In this document: positions 48,202-59,156 of the stretch, piece by piece | Layout of the letters: each line of letters begins with the position of its first letter | Position numbering within the stretch: the stretch's first letter is position 1 | Source: Shewanella inventionis | GTDB taxonomy: Bacteria > Pseudomonadota > Gammaproteobacteria > Enterobacterales > Shewanellaceae | Direction of reading: 5' to 3' | DNA length: 64,000 nt | NCBI RefSeq assembly: GCF_014641855.1 | Contig: NZ_BMII01000003.1 | Coordinates: 123,457-187,456, forward strand | The notes under the pieces: model-generated | Database searches by the model: none | What the model saw: only the letters and a program-made list of their open reading frames with translations | What the model was told of the DNA's origin: nothing | Program-made: the position numbers and the translations under genes

Positions 48202-48513
48202 ATGAAAGATGAATCGAAAAAAATTCAACAAGCTGTAGCACTTAGCTTTGATGGTAAAACTGCGCCAAAAATTACCGCAACAGGCAAGGATTTAGTGGCA
48301 GAAGAAATCATCGCTATTGCTAAAAGCGCTGGAATACACATTCATCAAGACCCTCATTTAAGTGAGTTTTTGCAGTTACTTGAACTGGGTGAAGAGGTGC
48401 CCAAAGAGCTGTACTTGCTGATTGCCGAGCTTATTGCATTTGTTTATATGCTTGATGGTAAATTTCCAGAGCAATGGAACAACCTGCACCAAAAAATTGT
48501 AGCCCAAGCTTAA
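48202..48513 (+). CDS. stand-alone FlhB cytoplasmic C-terminal domain protein (FhlB/FlhX type)
   Basis: 103 aa, with no transmembrane segment. It aligns with the FlhB C-terminal domain just after the autocleavage site: AVALSFDGKTAPKITATGKD, then HIHQDPHLSEFL and ELGEEVPKELYLLIAELIAFVY. The NPTH cleavage motif and the membrane part are absent, so it mimics the cleaved fragment of the export gate. Such proteins can replace the FlhB tail in some bacteria (for example YlqH/FlhX in Bacillus). The start follows the fliK-like stop by 3 bp, so the two are made together, which supports a substrate-switching role. Confidence 0.88.
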   Translation: MKDESKKIQQAVALSFDGKTAPKITATGKDLVAEEIIAIAKSAGIHIHQDPHLSEFLQLLELGEEVPKELYLLIAELIAFVYMLDGKFPEQWNNLHQKIVAQA

Positions 48514-48538
48514 GCAAAGCAATAGCAATTTAGGCAAA

Positions 48539-48877
48539 CTAACTCAAAAAGAGATAGGTCACTTTTGCAATAATAAATAAGCCGCCGAGGCCAAGCCCAC
48601 CAAGACACAACCCCGCGAGCCTTTCTTGATCAAATTCGAGCCAGTCATTAAATGCTGCATAAAAACGTAAAGAAATGCCATACAGCACAATCACCGCAAG
48701 AGAAAGAAAACTATAAAGATAATGTTCAGGATAAAAGAAGGTTAATAGTGGAGTAAACGCTAACAGATAGTCGCCACCTTTATGTGTAAAATCGGTTTTT
48801 GCTTCAACAATAATATCCAATAAAATTTGCAGCGGGATCACAATCACCAGCAAACCAAGCAATACGATAAAATCCAT
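48539..48877 (-). CDS. small membrane protein of unknown function
   Basis: 112 aa from ATG 48877, with AAGGGG 5 bases upstream; a GTG two codons earlier overlaps that element. There are three or four hydrophobic helices (about 2-22, 40-60, 60-80, 90-110) with a short charged loop at WLEFDQERLAG. I recognise no family. It is convergent with the fliK-like/flhB-tail unit at 25 bp, with no clear terminator between. The ribosome-binding site and consistent helix pattern support a real gene. Confidence 0.6.
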   Translation of the reverse strand: MDFIVLLGLLVIVIPLQILLDIIVEAKTDFTHKGGDYLLAFTPLLTFFYPEHYLYSFLSLAVIVLYGISLRFYAAFNDWLEFDQERLAGLCLGGLGLGGLFIIAKVTYLFLS

Positions 48878-49474
48878 TATCACCCCTTATAGGCATAGCA
48901 AAGGTTAATGGTATTTAGCGACAAAACCGCATTCGGTTTAGGGGATGTGGCACGAGTCATTGCAAAGGGGTCAGTCGCCACATAATGGCGAAAATGATAA
49001 GTAAACCTGAACGGAAAGAAACACAGGGATGTGTGTACATCACTCAATAGCGATGACACCCTAAAGAAAAAACGTGAAAACAAGGCAATATAATCCATTA
49101 TAAATTCCATTTATCAAGCGTTGTCCATGACCCATTTTGGCTTCCAAATTAAATGCTAAACGGGGTTTTAACCGTTATCTTATACCGTACTAATAAAATA
49201 TAATCAATGTGTTACATTACAAAATTAATGTCAGTAACCACATGATGATAACAAATTTGTGATATGTCACAAAATAATGACAAGTCGCTGGATATAATGA
49301 TTTTGCATACTATGTTCACAATTTGCATTTTAAATTTAGATTGCGTGCAATCATAATGCAGCCCTGAAACTAACAGCTAATCGATGCTGACAAATAACTT
49401 TAGTACACCACGCCATTTTATCTGCTATATCGCTAGCTCAGGGTCATTGGCGGCCCAGCAAATGAAACGAGAAA
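48878..49474. other. 597-bp intergenic region upstream of the small membrane and beta-barrel genes
   Basis: AT-rich. It contains an 18-bp palindrome (49256-49273). A 76-codon - strand frame (48880-49110) has no ribosome-binding site or recognisable features and is not called. Confidence 0.5.
49256..49273. promoter_or_regulatory. 18-bp CRP/FNR-type palindrome
   Basis: TTTGTGATATGTCACAAA has 7-bp perfect arms around 4 bases. The half-sites resemble CRP (TGTGA/TCACA) but the 4-base spacing resembles FNR. It lies about 200 bp before the beta-barrel gene. Confidence 0.45.
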
Positions 49475-50449
49475 ATGATGCTTACCAAACATAATCTATT
49501 GTTCACTTTTATCACAATGATCTTTGCAGCCTCTGCACAGGCACAAATGATTGACTTTGACGATTACGGTCCATTGAGGGTTTATGCTCAATCCCCTATG
49601 CAATCCATAAACCACAGCCCATTGCTTCGCTCAGGATTCGCTTTACCCAATAACCAGAAAGAATGGTATATCACGGGCAATATCGGGAGCATGTGGTCTG
49701 AGTCAGATGTATTGCTGGCTGATTACTATCAAAATACGGTCACAGGTGGCGTAAAATGGCAGATGTCCGATGCGTTAATGCTAGATGTCAATTACCGCTG
49801 GGGATTTAGTGCAGATAACCATTTAGATTCGCTCACGATGTGGTTTCATGACGCTTTTGGGTTTGATCAAAACGGTCGCCAAGATCAAGCCAAGCATCAG
49901 AACCAAATTCGGTCAGATGAATATGATATTCACATTGATGATTTAAGCGGGGAAACACTTGAAAACGCCTTAACGGCATACTTAGGTTACCAGTTAGTAC
50001 AAAGTGAACATCATGGGTTATCTGTTGGCGCTAGTCTCTATTTCAAAGCTGTCGATAGTGGGCCATTTGCTGAAGATTCATTCGCGCAGAGCATCCAAAT
50101 AAACTACAGCTATAAAAATGGTCAACATCATGTAAATTCAAGCTTTGGGATCAGCTTTATTGAAGACACAGAATCGATATCAACCAATAATTATGACGCA
50201 CGTTTCACCACGTTTGGTATTGGTTATGAATATCGCAGCGGGCGTCATGGTTGGTTAGCAGAAATCCATCGATATGACGGATTAGTAAGCTGGGATGAAA
50301 ACTTCTCGGACGCGTCTCATGAGGCGTTATTAGGCTACCGTTATTATTTCGACAGCAGCGCAATTGAATTCACCCTGGTTGAAAATTTTCTTAACATGGA
50401 CAATAGCGCAGATATTGCTTACACACTCGGCTATCGCCATAAATTTTAA
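49475..50449 (+). CDS. outer-membrane beta-barrel protein, DUF3187-like
   Basis: 324 aa. A signal peptide (about 1-23, ending SAQAQ) is followed by alternating amphipathic strands of the type WYITGNIGSMW, LMLDVNYRWGF and HGLSVGASLYF, ending in YTLGYRHKF with a C-terminal aromatic residue typical of Bam-inserted barrels. It matches my recollection of DUF3187 proteins; function is unknown. Two adjacent ATGs (49475 and 49478) are possible starts, with only a weak purine-rich element. The gene stands alone. Confidence 0.72.
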   Translation: MMLTKHNLLFTFITMIFAASAQAQMIDFDDYGPLRVYAQSPMQSINHSPLLRSGFALPNNQKEWYITGNIGSMWSESDVLLADYYQNTVTGGVKWQMSDALMLDVNYRWGFSADNHLDSLTMWFHDAFGFDQNGRQDQAKHQNQIRSDEYDIHIDDLSGETLENALTAYLGYQLVQSEHHGLSVGASLYFKAVDSGPFAEDSFAQSIQINYSYKNGQHHVNSSFGISFIEDTESISTNNYDARFTTFGIGYEYRSGRHGWLAEIHRYDGLVSWDENFSDASHEALLGYRYYFDSSAIEFTLVENFLNMDNSADIAYTLGYRHKF

Positions 50450-50660
50450 ATCAATGTGTCATCAAAACGATCGCTCAAAACAAGTGCTCAAAACGCAACC
50501 CGACAAGCATGGTTAAAAATAATTGGCTGGTTTTCTTGGGGTTAACTAAAAGCGCATAGACTTGCAATAACCATTGCAAGTCCTAACACCGTTAGCAAAA
50601 TTAAGCACCTTAGGTTTTAATCATCTGTCGTAACAACACCGCTTTATTCGCCACGGTTAA

Positions 50661-51620
50661 CTAACTTGGCACACTGTCTTCTGTTAATACTTGTGCACCA
50701 AGCACTCTATTTCGGCCACGTTCTTTGGCTAAATACAGCTGTTTGTCTGCGGCCTCAATTAATACTTTTTCAGAAATATGTCTTGCCGGTACTATCGTGG
50801 CCACGCCAGCACTTAAAGTGACATATTGAGATACTTTCGAGGTCTCGTGTGTAATTTTTAATGACACAATGCTGTCGACGATTTGCTGAGCAACATAAGT
50901 ACCACCAAGTAAGTCAGTATTAGGTAAAATACAAATAAACTCTTCGCCGCCAAAACGCGCAACCAAGTCATAAGGCCGATTAACGGTATCTTGTATTTGT
51001 TGTGCAACCCGCTTTAGGCAAGTATCGCCTTCAGTGTGTCCATAGGTATCATTAAATAACTTAAAAAAATCAATATCTAATAAAATAATGGTTAACGGCT
51101 GCTGTTCACGGCTGCATTGTAGCCAGCTCACTGGTAATGTTTGTTCAAATTTACGTCGGTTTGCAACGCCTGTAAGCCCATCAAACAACGCAATTGAGCG
51201 CAATAAATCAGATTGAGACTTTAACGTTAACTGGTTTTTAATTCGGGCTTTAGTAATGATTGGATTTATGGGCTTATGAATAAAATCGACAGCCCCTAAC
51301 GTAAATCCTTTCACTTCTTTATCTTCATCAAAATGACCACTGATAAAAATAACCGCAATATCTCGTGTCGTCGCATCCTTTTTGAGGTGGGCACACACAT
51401 CAAAACCATTAAGAATGGGCATTTCAATATCAAGCAAAACCAGATCTGGATTTACTTTTTTGCACATATCAATAGCTTGATGACCATCTCGGGCCATATA
51501 AATATCGTAATCATTTTGCAGTAGTTGATGCAAAATTTTTATGTTGACGACTTGATCATCAACTAACAATATTTTGCCTCTCACAGGAGCAACACCAGAA
51601 ATATACTCATCTATGAACAC
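50661..51620 (-). CDS. response-regulator diguanylate cyclase (REC-GGDEF, PleD/WspR-like)
   Basis: 319 aa. The receiver domain spans about 15-130, with phosphoacceptor Asp64 in VLLDIEMPI, VDD for magnesium and the conserved Lys in FIHKPI. The GGDEF domain spans about 150-310, with LDIDFFKLFNDTYGH, I-site RPYD and active loop RFGGEEF. Phosphorylation should activate c-di-GMP synthesis. The GTG start has AAGGAG 6 bases upstream, formed by the last codons of the hybrid kinase gene; the gap is only 3 bp, so translation is coupled. The kinase is the obvious phosphate donor. Confidence 0.92.
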   Translation of the reverse strand: MFIDEYISGVAPVRGKILLVDDQVVNIKILHQLLQNDYDIYMARDGHQAIDMCKKVNPDLVLLDIEMPILNGFDVCAHLKKDATTRDIAVIFISGHFDEDKEVKGFTLGAVDFIHKPINPIITKARIKNQLTLKSQSDLLRSIALFDGLTGVANRRKFEQTLPVSWLQCSREQQPLTIILLDIDFFKLFNDTYGHTEGDTCLKRVAQQIQDTVNRPYDLVARFGGEEFICILPNTDLLGGTYVAQQIVDSIVSLKITHETSKVSQYVTLSAGVATIVPARHISEKVLIEAADKQLYLAKERGRNRVLGAQVLTEDSVPS

Positions 51621-51623
51621 ACA

Positions 51624-54600
51624 TCACTCCTTCATTATCGACGTTAATGTATCAATCGCATCAACAAACTCTAGTTGACCTACCTGAGTTTTCAATCTTG
51701 ACCAATGAGTATCTATGGCGACGTTCTCCAACAATTGCTCAAGATAACTTATCGCATCTAGATTTTGCTCAACTAATAATGCCATTAACTCTTCTATTTT
51801 ATCGGTCGTTATACTGGTTATCGGCAATAACGCCGTTTTATCCAATCCATTTGCTAAATGTTGTGTATTTTCATCAGGAAATAACGTCTCAAGCATATGC
51901 AAACTATCGTTAATTTGCCCTTGTAATTGGGTTAAAACCACTTCGGATTCAATATTAACCTTTTGTTTAATTTTTTGTTCGAGTTGCTCTGCAAAAACAG
52001 CAAGCCGTTTAGCACCAATATTACTGGCAGTGCCTTTTATCGTATGGGCAATAATACTCATTTTATGATTATCTTGTTGCTTAACCGCTTCTGTTAACGC
52101 GGTAAGTTGCTCAGACATCTCCGCAGAAAAGTGATGTTTTACATCAAGAAAGAAATCACGTTCGCCACCAAAACGTCTTAAAATTGATTCGGGATCTTCA
52201 ATAATGGCATCGTCATCATCGGGGTGCTCATCACTGCTCATTGCTGGTGAATGCTCGTAATATTCATTACCTGTTGAATGACTCTCTTTGCCCAATAACC
52301 TGAGCATACAAGGTAGTAAAAGCGTCATATCTATCGGCTTACCAATATGCTCATTCATACCTGCCTCTAAACACAAGGTTTTATCAGCCATGGATGCATT
52401 CGCTGTCATGGCAAGAATAACCAAGTCATTGAATCGTCCATCTGCACGTATGAGTCTTGTCGCTTCTAACCCATCCATGTCGGGCATTTGCATATCCATA
52501 ATCACGATATCAAATTGATTTTTTGATTGCGTTACCCACGCAACGCCTTCAACACCGCCTGAGGCCAATGTCACTATCGCACCCTGTAATCTAAGTAATT
52601 CATCAATCACTTGGCGATTTAACTGGTTATCTTCAACTACCAGCACTTTTACGCCCTGCAACGCTAAATGAGTCACTTTTTTAGTTTCTAATGCGCGACG
52701 CTCACCAGAAATTGCATTACTCACAGCTTCCAACATTAAATTAGCCGTAATCGGTTTGGTTAGCATATTGATAAAAGGTTGCTGGCTATAGAGCTTGGTT
52801 TGCTGCATCACCTCAGCACCATAAGCCGTTAACATAATTATTGCAGGTGCTTGGCCTTCAGAAAACATTGACTGAATGTGTTGAGCGGTTTCTAAACCGT
52901 CCATTTCAGGCATACGCCAATCCATAATAATCACATCATAATGATTGGTTGCCTGTAAACTTTGCTCAATCAAGCTAATAGCCTGCTTACTGTTACTTGC
53001 TTCATTAACATAGGCACCATGGGCCTTTAAGGTTTTTGATAAAATTCTTCGGCTCATCTTACTGTCATCAACAATAAGGATGTTTCGCCCTTGTAAATCA
53101 ATATCAAGATGGGCATTTTTCATTTCTACTACATTTAATCTCAAGTCAAAACCAAAATGGCTTCCTTTGCCAAGTTCACTACTTAACACTAACTCCCCAC
53201 CCATTAATTCAACCAAACGCTTAGTAATGGCTAGCCCAAGACCCGTTCCACCAAATCGTCGTGAAGTAGATGACTCTGCTTGCACAAATCCTTGAAATAT
53301 TTTGCTTGCTTGCTCTTCGCTGATCCCAATCCCTGTATCTTGTACAGAAATATTAAGCTTCACCAAATCTTGAGCAAGTTTTTTACAATGAACACCAATA
53401 ATAACATGGCCATTTGAAGTAAATTTTATTGCATTCCCCGCCAAATTGAGTAGCACTTGACGTAACCGCAGTTCGTCCCCTTCTATGAGGTAAGGCACGT
53501 CAGGATCAAGATCAAAAATCACCTCAATATTTTTACTGTGCACATTGGTTGCTAACATTACAGCCAATTCACGCATTAAGGTTTCCATTTGAAATGGATG
53601 CAGATCAAGTTCAAGTTTGCCAGCATCTATTTTAGAAAAATCCAATATGTCATTTAATAATCCCAACAAAGATTTTGCGGCAATTTCAGCTTTTGTCACA
53701 TAATCAAGTTGTTGCTGGGTCATTTCAGAATGCTGCACTATTTGCAACATGCCTAACACGGCATTCATTGGGGTGCGGATTTCATGGCTCATATTGGCCA
53801 AAAATGCTGACTTAGCGGCATTAGCTGCATCGGCAGATTGCTTTGCAAGCCTTAAGGAGTGCTCTAATTCACGTTGCTCGGTAATGTCGCGGTTAATCCC
53901 AACGATACGCACAGCTTTACCTTTATTGTCGTAACTAATTTGAGCGCCAGCCTGGATATAACGAATTTTATTTGAGCGGGTTATAATCCTAAAATTGGGT
54001 TCATAGGTCGTTTTATGTAAAATGGCTTGCTGTAAACATTGATCCGCCATGTCAATATCATCTGGATGAACTCGCGCCTGCCAGTGGCGGTAAGTCAGCC
54101 CTTGCTCTTTCATTTCAATGGGGTAGTCATAAATAGCAAACATCTGGTCGTTCCAAATCAACGCATCTGTCTGTAAATCTAAATTCCAAATACCTAGCTC
54201 AGCAACCTCTGCGGCTTTAACTAACTGATTTGTCGCAGACACCAGTTCATCTTGCTGTTTAAGCATGGTATCAATGTTAACACCAACACCTAAATAACCG
54301 ACAAGCTCTCCACTGTCATTACGCATTGCAGATACAGACAATGACACAGTACATTGACTGTAGTCTTTACGCACATAAGTCCATTTGCGAGTTTCGGGTC
54401 CAATATTTCTCGCTTTATACACAAACACGTCAAACGCACTAATGTCTTCACCAAACTCTTCGCTTAACTCTTTGCCACGCTGCCTCACCTCTGATGGTAC
54501 ATGAAATATCGCCGGGCTCATTTTACCAACAACCTCTTCAGCACTATATCCAAGTAACAACTCTGCACCACGGTTAAAAATGGTGAGAATGCCGTTATTA

Positions 54601-56513
54601 TCGGTTGCAATAATGCCTATTTCAGAGGCTGCAGCTAACACATTAGTGAGCAAAGAAGTGAGTTTATTATTTTCAAACTCAATGTACTTACGATCCGTTA
54701 TGTCGATCCTCAAGGCAATACAACGCTCGAGCTGCCCTGCACTGTTCAAAATGGGAGTAATCACAGTATCAAACCATTTAGCATTACCTTGCTTGTCGTG
54801 ATTACACACTTCACCTTGCCAAGTTTTACCCTGGGTGATGGTTTCCCACATGGTTTTCCAAAATGCATCATCATGCTGATTTGATTTTAAAATTGAATGC
54901 TTCTGACCAAGCATTTGCTCACGAGTAAACCCAGATGCAATACAAAAATAGTCGTTTACCGCTAAAATAACGCCATCGCCATCTGTTTCAGAATACAGCA
55001 ATTGCTGGTTGATGTTTTCAAGTAAGGTTTTATTTTCAGATAAGGCCTCTTGCAGGGCTTGTGTTCGCTCAGTCACTTTACGCTCGAGACTGGCATTTAA
55101 ACGTAAAATTTGTTTTTCAGCATTTTGTTGCGCGGTTATATCACGAATGGTTTGGCTGACACCTGTTATCACACCAAACTCATTATAAATGGCTAATGAT
55201 GTCATGGTGGTGATAAGCAATTCATTATCTTTTCGTTTATGTTGGCCAATTAAATTTAACAGCGGCTTACCTTCTAACACTTGTTCAAACTGTGCTTGCT
55301 CAGCCTGTAGGTTTTCACTGTCGGCGGCAATAAAGGTATAGTTTTTAAGGCCCACCACTTCGTCATTAACATAGCCAAAAGTTGATTCAGCCCCCTTATT
55401 CCACCCGGTAATAATGCCATTACAGTCGTAACTGATAATAGCATCTTGCGAATGCTCTAAAATATTTGCTCGTCTTTCATTATCGGCCAACACAAGACGC
55501 TTACGCCCTAAGGTATAACCGTAAAAACCGATAAACGAGCCCAATAATAAGCTCACAACAAAACCATAAACAAAAACAATATGAGGTGACGTTAAATGTA
55601 ACTCGCTAACAAAATTAGGGTAAGCCGATACCGATATTTGCCATTTTCTGCCAAACACTTCACGTTCAACAATGGCACTATACTGAGATAAAGGGGAAGC
55701 ATCATCGGTATGCGTTTCATAGAATGTCACTGAGTTATCATTGTCGGTAATATCTGTAATCGATAACTTTGTATTGGCACGAGACAAAGACAAATCGTCA
55801 AAGACTTCATTAGCAACCAAAGGCGCGTAACTCCAACCAAAAGCATATTGCTCCCTTAATGCGGGGGTAAGCGGGGTGTCACTTGTTTGGTAAATGGGCA
55901 TTAAAATTAAAAAGGCTTGTAGCGGATTACCAGTAGCTTGCACGAGTGTGATGGGGCCCGTCAGCCTTACCTCACCGCTAAGGTAAGCCTCTTTGGCGGC
56001 TGTTTTACGGTTATTTTCTGAGGCAATGTCTAATCCAATCGCGGAGTAGTTTCGCTCAACTGGCTCTACATATTGAATGACGTAACGCTCATCGTCATGC
56101 GGGGTAAGCTGTCTAATGCTAAAATTTGGCCAATCATCTTGCTTTGCTGACTCAATAAACAAAGCTTCATCATGGGGTTTTACCCGTCGAATAAATCCAA
56201 AGCCACGCGCGCCAGGAAACTCTCGATCTAAATCGCGAGTAAAACTGTATTTAATAAATTGGGCGCGCGAAATGCCTTCTGAACCAACGGTGTATATAAC
56301 ACCGCGAGCGCTGCGCAACCCATATTGATACAACTTAAATCTATTGGTGATGTTGTTGGTGACTTGCTCTGTAACCTCTTGAAGAGATTTATTCACAATT
56401 TGATTATTTTTATTTTTTACCCCTAAAGCAACACCAACACTAATGACTAAGCCAAAAGCGAATACTCCAACTCCCAATTTAAGCGCATTTTTATAACTAG
56501 CAAATTTGGTCAT
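51624..56513 (-). CDS. CHASE-PAS hybrid histidine kinase with two receivers and HPt
   Basis: 1629 aa from ATG 56513 ([20 protein letters not shown]); a TTG 17 codons earlier is an alternative. The order is TM1 (about 9-30), a periplasmic CHASE domain (about 50-270), TM2 (about 315-338) and four PAS regions (about 355-880). HisKA follows with His910 in [10 protein letters not shown], then HATPase ([25 protein letters not shown]). REC1 has Asp1198, REC2 has Asp1340, and the HPt domain has His1490 in AHTIKGTA. All phosphorelay residues are present, so it is a BarA/ArcB-like relay. The HPt can pass phosphate to the REC-GGDEF protein encoded 3 bp downstream. CHASE domains bind small extracellular ligands; this ligand is unknown. 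It diverges from a chemoreceptor gene. Confidence 0.93.
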   Translation of the reverse strand: MTKFASYKNALKLGVGVFAFGLVISVGVALGVKNKNNQIVNKSLQEVTEQVTNNITNRFKLYQYGLRSARGVIYTVGSEGISRAQFIKYSFTRDLDREFPGARGFGFIRRVKPHDEALFIESAKQDDWPNFSIRQLTPHDDERYVIQYVEPVERNYSAIGLDIASENNRKTAAKEAYLSGEVRLTGPITLVQATGNPLQAFLILMPIYQTSDTPLTPALREQYAFGWSYAPLVANEVFDDLSLSRANTKLSITDITDNDNSVTFYETHTDDASPLSQYSAIVEREVFGRKWQISVSAYPNFVSELHLTSPHIVFVYGFVVSLLLGSFIGFYGYTLGRKRLVLADNERRANILEHSQDAIISYDCNGIITGWNKGAESTFGYVNDEVVGLKNYTFIAADSENLQAEQAQFEQVLEGKPLLNLIGQHKRKDNELLITTMTSLAIYNEFGVITGVSQTIRDITAQQNAEKQILRLNASLERKVTERTQALQEALSENKTLLENINQQLLYSETDGDGVILAVNDYFCIASGFTREQMLGQKHSILKSNQHDDAFWKTMWETITQGKTWQGEVCNHDKQGNAKWFDTVITPILNSAGQLERCIALRIDITDRKYIEFENNKLTSLLTNVLAAASEIGIIATDNNGILTIFNRGAELLLGYSAEEVVGKMSPAIFHVPSEVRQRGKELSEEFGEDISAFDVFVYKARNIGPETRKWTYVRKDYSQCTVSLSVSAMRNDSGELVGYLGVGVNIDTMLKQQDELVSATNQLVKAAEVAELGIWNLDLQTDALIWNDQMFAIYDYPIEMKEQGLTYRHWQARVHPDDIDMADQCLQQAILHKTTYEPNFRIITRSNKIRYIQAGAQISYDNKGKAVRIVGINRDITEQRELEHSLRLAKQSADAANAAKSAFLANMSHEIRTPMNAVLGMLQIVQHSEMTQQQLDYVTKAEIAAKSLLGLLNDILDFSKIDAGKLELDLHPFQMETLMRELAVMLATNVHSKNIEVIFDLDPDVPYLIEGDELRLRQVLLNLAGNAIKFTSNGHVIIGVHCKKLAQDLVKLNISVQDTGIGISEEQASKIFQGFVQAESSTSRRFGGTGLGLAITKRLVELMGGELVLSSELGKGSHFGFDLRLNVVEMKNAHLDIDLQGRNILIVDDSKMSRRILSKTLKAHGAYVNEASNSKQAISLIEQSLQATNHYDVIIMDWRMPEMDGLETAQHIQSMFSEGQAPAIIMLTAYGAEVMQQTKLYSQQPFINMLTKPITANLMLEAVSNAISGERRALETKKVTHLALQGVKVLVVEDNQLNRQVIDELLRLQGAIVTLASGGVEGVAWVTQSKNQFDIVIMDMQMPDMDGLEATRLIRADGRFNDLVILAMTANASMADKTLCLEAGMNEHIGKPIDMTLLLPCMLRLLGKESHSTGNEYYEHSPAMSSDEHPDDDDAIIEDPESILRRFGGERDFFLDVKHHFSAEMSEQLTALTEAVKQQDNHKMSIIAHTIKGTASNIGAKRLAVFAEQLEQKIKQKVNIESEVVLTQLQGQINDSLHMLETLFPDENTQHLANGLDKTALLPITSITTDKIEELMALLVEQNLDAISYLEQLLENVAIDTHWSRLKTQVGQLEFVDAIDTLTSIMKE

Positions 56514-56843
56514 TTTTATAATTAGTTTAGAGTTACAGAGAGTTAACTTTGGACGATAAAACAAATTTTTACAAGCTAGACATTGAAAAACATAGTATTT
56601 CTACAATTAATCATGTCATTAAATTCATTTGAATCAAAAAGATTATCTAAAGCAACATTAGCATTAGCCGATAAACATTGTCGACATCACTCAATCTACA
56701 AGGTTTATAGACCGCTTTGTCTTCTTTTCATCATACTCGCACTCATTTTTTGGCGATGATGAATTAAGTTAACTATGCTCAATGCATATACCCAATCAAG
56801 CCATCTTAACGTTAATTAATTATCACCTACATCGAGGATTGAA
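56514..56843. other. 330-bp divergent intergenic region, hybrid kinase / chemoreceptor
   Basis: Holds the sigma-28 promoter of the chemoreceptor gene (56648-56674). Nothing else was identified. Confidence 0.6.
56648..56674 (+). promoter_or_regulatory. sigma-28 (FliA) promoter of the chemoreceptor gene
   Basis: TAAA, exactly 15 bases, then GCCGATAA is a perfect match to the sigma-28 consensus. It is oriented towards the chemoreceptor gene, giving a leader of about 160 bases. Confidence 0.88.
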
Positions 56844-58466
56844 ATGAGAGATATCAAAATTGGCAAGTTGTTATTGTTGGGGTTTTCAGTTCCCGTTATT
56901 GCCATTATTGGATTGATGCTGTTGTCATTATCACAAATGAATACTATCAACCAACAATCAACCGAAATATCGAGCAACTGGCTTCCCTCGGTACAATTAA
57001 TTGAACGTATTAATACTCAAACAGCCGATCTTCGTAATGATGAAGCCGTACACATTATTTCAACTGACGCACAAACCATTCAACAAGTCACCAATACAAT
57101 TCATCAAAAAAAACAACAAATTGAAAAAACCATTAACGACTATCGAGTGCTTATATCAAGCCCTGAAGAACAAGCACTTGTTGATGAGTTTGATGGCCTA
57201 TATCGTCAATATTTAGCGGTGCAAGTTGATCTGCTACGCCTGTCTGAAAACAATAACAATGACGAAGCAAAAGCCCTATTTCTGGGAAACTCCTTAGCCG
57301 CCTATAATAAGTATTCAGCAACCCTAGTTGAATTATCAGATTTAAATGAACGAAGTGCTCTTGCCGCCAGTGAGTACGGCGACATCATTTATGACCGCTC
57401 GATGAACATTATGATTATCGCTGTGATTGTGGTGACCATTATTATTATTTTGATGGCACTGCGCATTTCAACCCTTTTGGTCAGCTCCATTTCGATTATT
57501 CAACATGCGATGATAAAAATGTCTCAGGGCGACTTAAGTGTTCATATAGACAATCAGGGCGAAAACGAACTGGGCGTATTGTCAGAATGCTTAAACAAAA
57601 CAGCAGAGCAATTTGCTAAATTAACTCAGCAGTTAATCTCTGTTGCCGACACTGTCGATAATTCTTCGCAAACACTGGCTTCAACCATGGAACAAGCAGA
57701 CAGCAACTCACAAAACATGTTAATGCAAGTGGAACAAGTTGCCACAGCCGTCAATGAAATGTCGAGCACCGCCATGGATATTAGTCGCAATGCTACAGAA
57801 GCCGAATCGTCAGCCATTGAGGCAAACCAAAGTGTCGATAAAGGCCACCATGCGTTGCAAGAATCAAACAAAATCTCAGATAAAATTAACAACTCTATTA
57901 AAGAATCAACTGAAATCGTCAATCAGTTAAAAAGTTACTCAAACGAAATTGGCGCTGTTATTGAAGTCATTAATGGTATTTCTGAACAAACCAATCTATT
58001 AGCACTTAATGCTGCAATTGAAGCCGCACGCGCCGGTGAGCAAGGCAGAGGTTTTGCCGTAGTAGCTGATGAAGTAAGAACATTAGCAGGCAAAACACAG
58101 AGCTCAACCATTAACATTCAGGAAATCATCACAAAACTGCAAAATCAGGCCTCTAAAGCCGACGAATACATGCAATCAAATGCGTATTTAATTGATGAAG
58201 CACAAAAAATTGCACAAGAAGTTCGCGACGCGTTCTCTGACATAGCTCAATCTGTCTCTCGCATTTCAGAAATGAACTCTTTAGTGGCAACGGCTTCTAC
58301 AGAGCAATCTAGTGTTACTGATGATATCTCTAAAAACATAACCCAAATGGTTGATATGGTTAATCAAAATGTAGCCGGCATTAGCTACAGCTCAAAAGCC
58401 AGTGTTGATTTGTCTAAGCAATCTGCGAATCAGAAAAAAATATTATCCTTTTTCACCCTAAATTAA
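56844..58466 (+). CDS. methyl-accepting chemotaxis protein (4HB_MCP sensor)
   Basis: 540 aa. TM1 is at about 8-30, a four-helix-bundle periplasmic domain at about 35-185, and TM2 at about 190-213. HAMP follows (about 214-268), then the signalling coiled coil with the CheA/CheW-contact tip [20 protein letters not shown] (about 385-404) and [12 protein letters not shown]. It senses a small ligand and controls CheA; the ligand is unknown. No C-terminal CheR/CheB pentapeptide is present. GAGG lies 6 bases before the ATG. A perfect sigma-28 promoter lies upstream and a terminator downstream, so it is a single-gene motility operon. Confidence 0.95.
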   Translation: MRDIKIGKLLLLGFSVPVIAIIGLMLLSLSQMNTINQQSTEISSNWLPSVQLIERINTQTADLRNDEAVHIISTDAQTIQQVTNTIHQKKQQIEKTINDYRVLISSPEEQALVDEFDGLYRQYLAVQVDLLRLSENNNNDEAKALFLGNSLAAYNKYSATLVELSDLNERSALAASEYGDIIYDRSMNIMIIAVIVVTIIIILMALRISTLLVSSISIIQHAMIKMSQGDLSVHIDNQGENELGVLSECLNKTAEQFAKLTQQLISVADTVDNSSQTLASTMEQADSNSQNMLMQVEQVATAVNEMSSTAMDISRNATEAESSAIEANQSVDKGHHALQESNKISDKINNSIKESTEIVNQLKSYSNEIGAVIEVINGISEQTNLLALNAAIEAARAGEQGRGFAVVADEVRTLAGKTQSSTINIQEIITKLQNQASKADEYMQSNAYLIDEAQKIAQEVRDAFSDIAQSVSRISEMNSLVATASTEQSSVTDDISKNITQMVDMVNQNVAGISYSSKASVDLSKQSANQKKILSFFTLN

Positions 58467-59156
58467 CCGCTTCGCCTCAACGCCAAAGGCTACTATTTAG
58501 TAGCCTTTGCTTTATTTGACCATAACTTAAAGCTGCAAGAGTAAACTTGGGTTTCTGGTTTACCGACAACTTCAATTGGATTAATGCCAGTTCCATTATG
58601 TTGCATTGCCTTAAAAGGTATAACCAGTTAAAAACAATGTACCTTTAACTAAAAAATCTTCGCGCCATCATAGAATCGATGAGGTGGAGTTAAACCAGAG
58701 AAAAAAAGAAGCAGCTTAGGCGACAACTACCTTGAAAAACGCCGATAAAGACTCATTATCGTATTAACAACAATGGCTTTCAGGTCAATGACGGCTTGAA
58801 CAAACCACCCACGGTGAATCTGTAAATGATTTAATGGGCCTCATAGAGCCGCGCTTAAAATAACGGCGTAGCATCTGCTGCCAGCGTGATATGAGCACCA
58901 ATCAACACCTGCATTGGCATGCCAATAAATAAAACGGTAAGGGAGCAAAGATAAACAATCCGTCGCGCTGATGTAAAAAAGAGCAAGTAGCAAATCAAGC
59001 TAGCTCAACGACAGAGTATAGTTAAGGGGTATTGAACTTTTTTGGCTAACTTTCATCCAAAAATGGATTGAGCTGGCGAATGAATGACCGCCAGGTGATA
59101 GGTAATAAACTTTAATATTGATGATCAACTATCTTTTTGAACATCAATATGCCCCA
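58467..59156. other. 690-bp gene-free region, possible decayed gene or insertion remnant
   Basis: After the chemoreceptor terminator there is no open frame above 60 codons. Short protein-like stretches interrupted by stops occur, for example FIQKWIELANE, a TGA, then PPGDR at about 59051-59100 (+ strand), and LEQTTHGESVNDLMGLIEPR at about 58795-58854. This suggests a degraded coding sequence; I cannot name the family. Confidence 0.35.
58485..58514 (+). terminator. terminator of the chemoreceptor gene
   Basis: An 11-bp stem (AAAGGCTACTA and complement) with a 2-base centre is followed by a T-rich tract, about 20 bp after the stop. Confidence 0.88.

Noticed and set aside
48880..49110. 76-codon frame on the - strand upstream of the small membrane protein
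   Set aside because: No ribosome-binding site, no consistent hydrophobicity or family features; it overlaps the start region of a better-supported gene.
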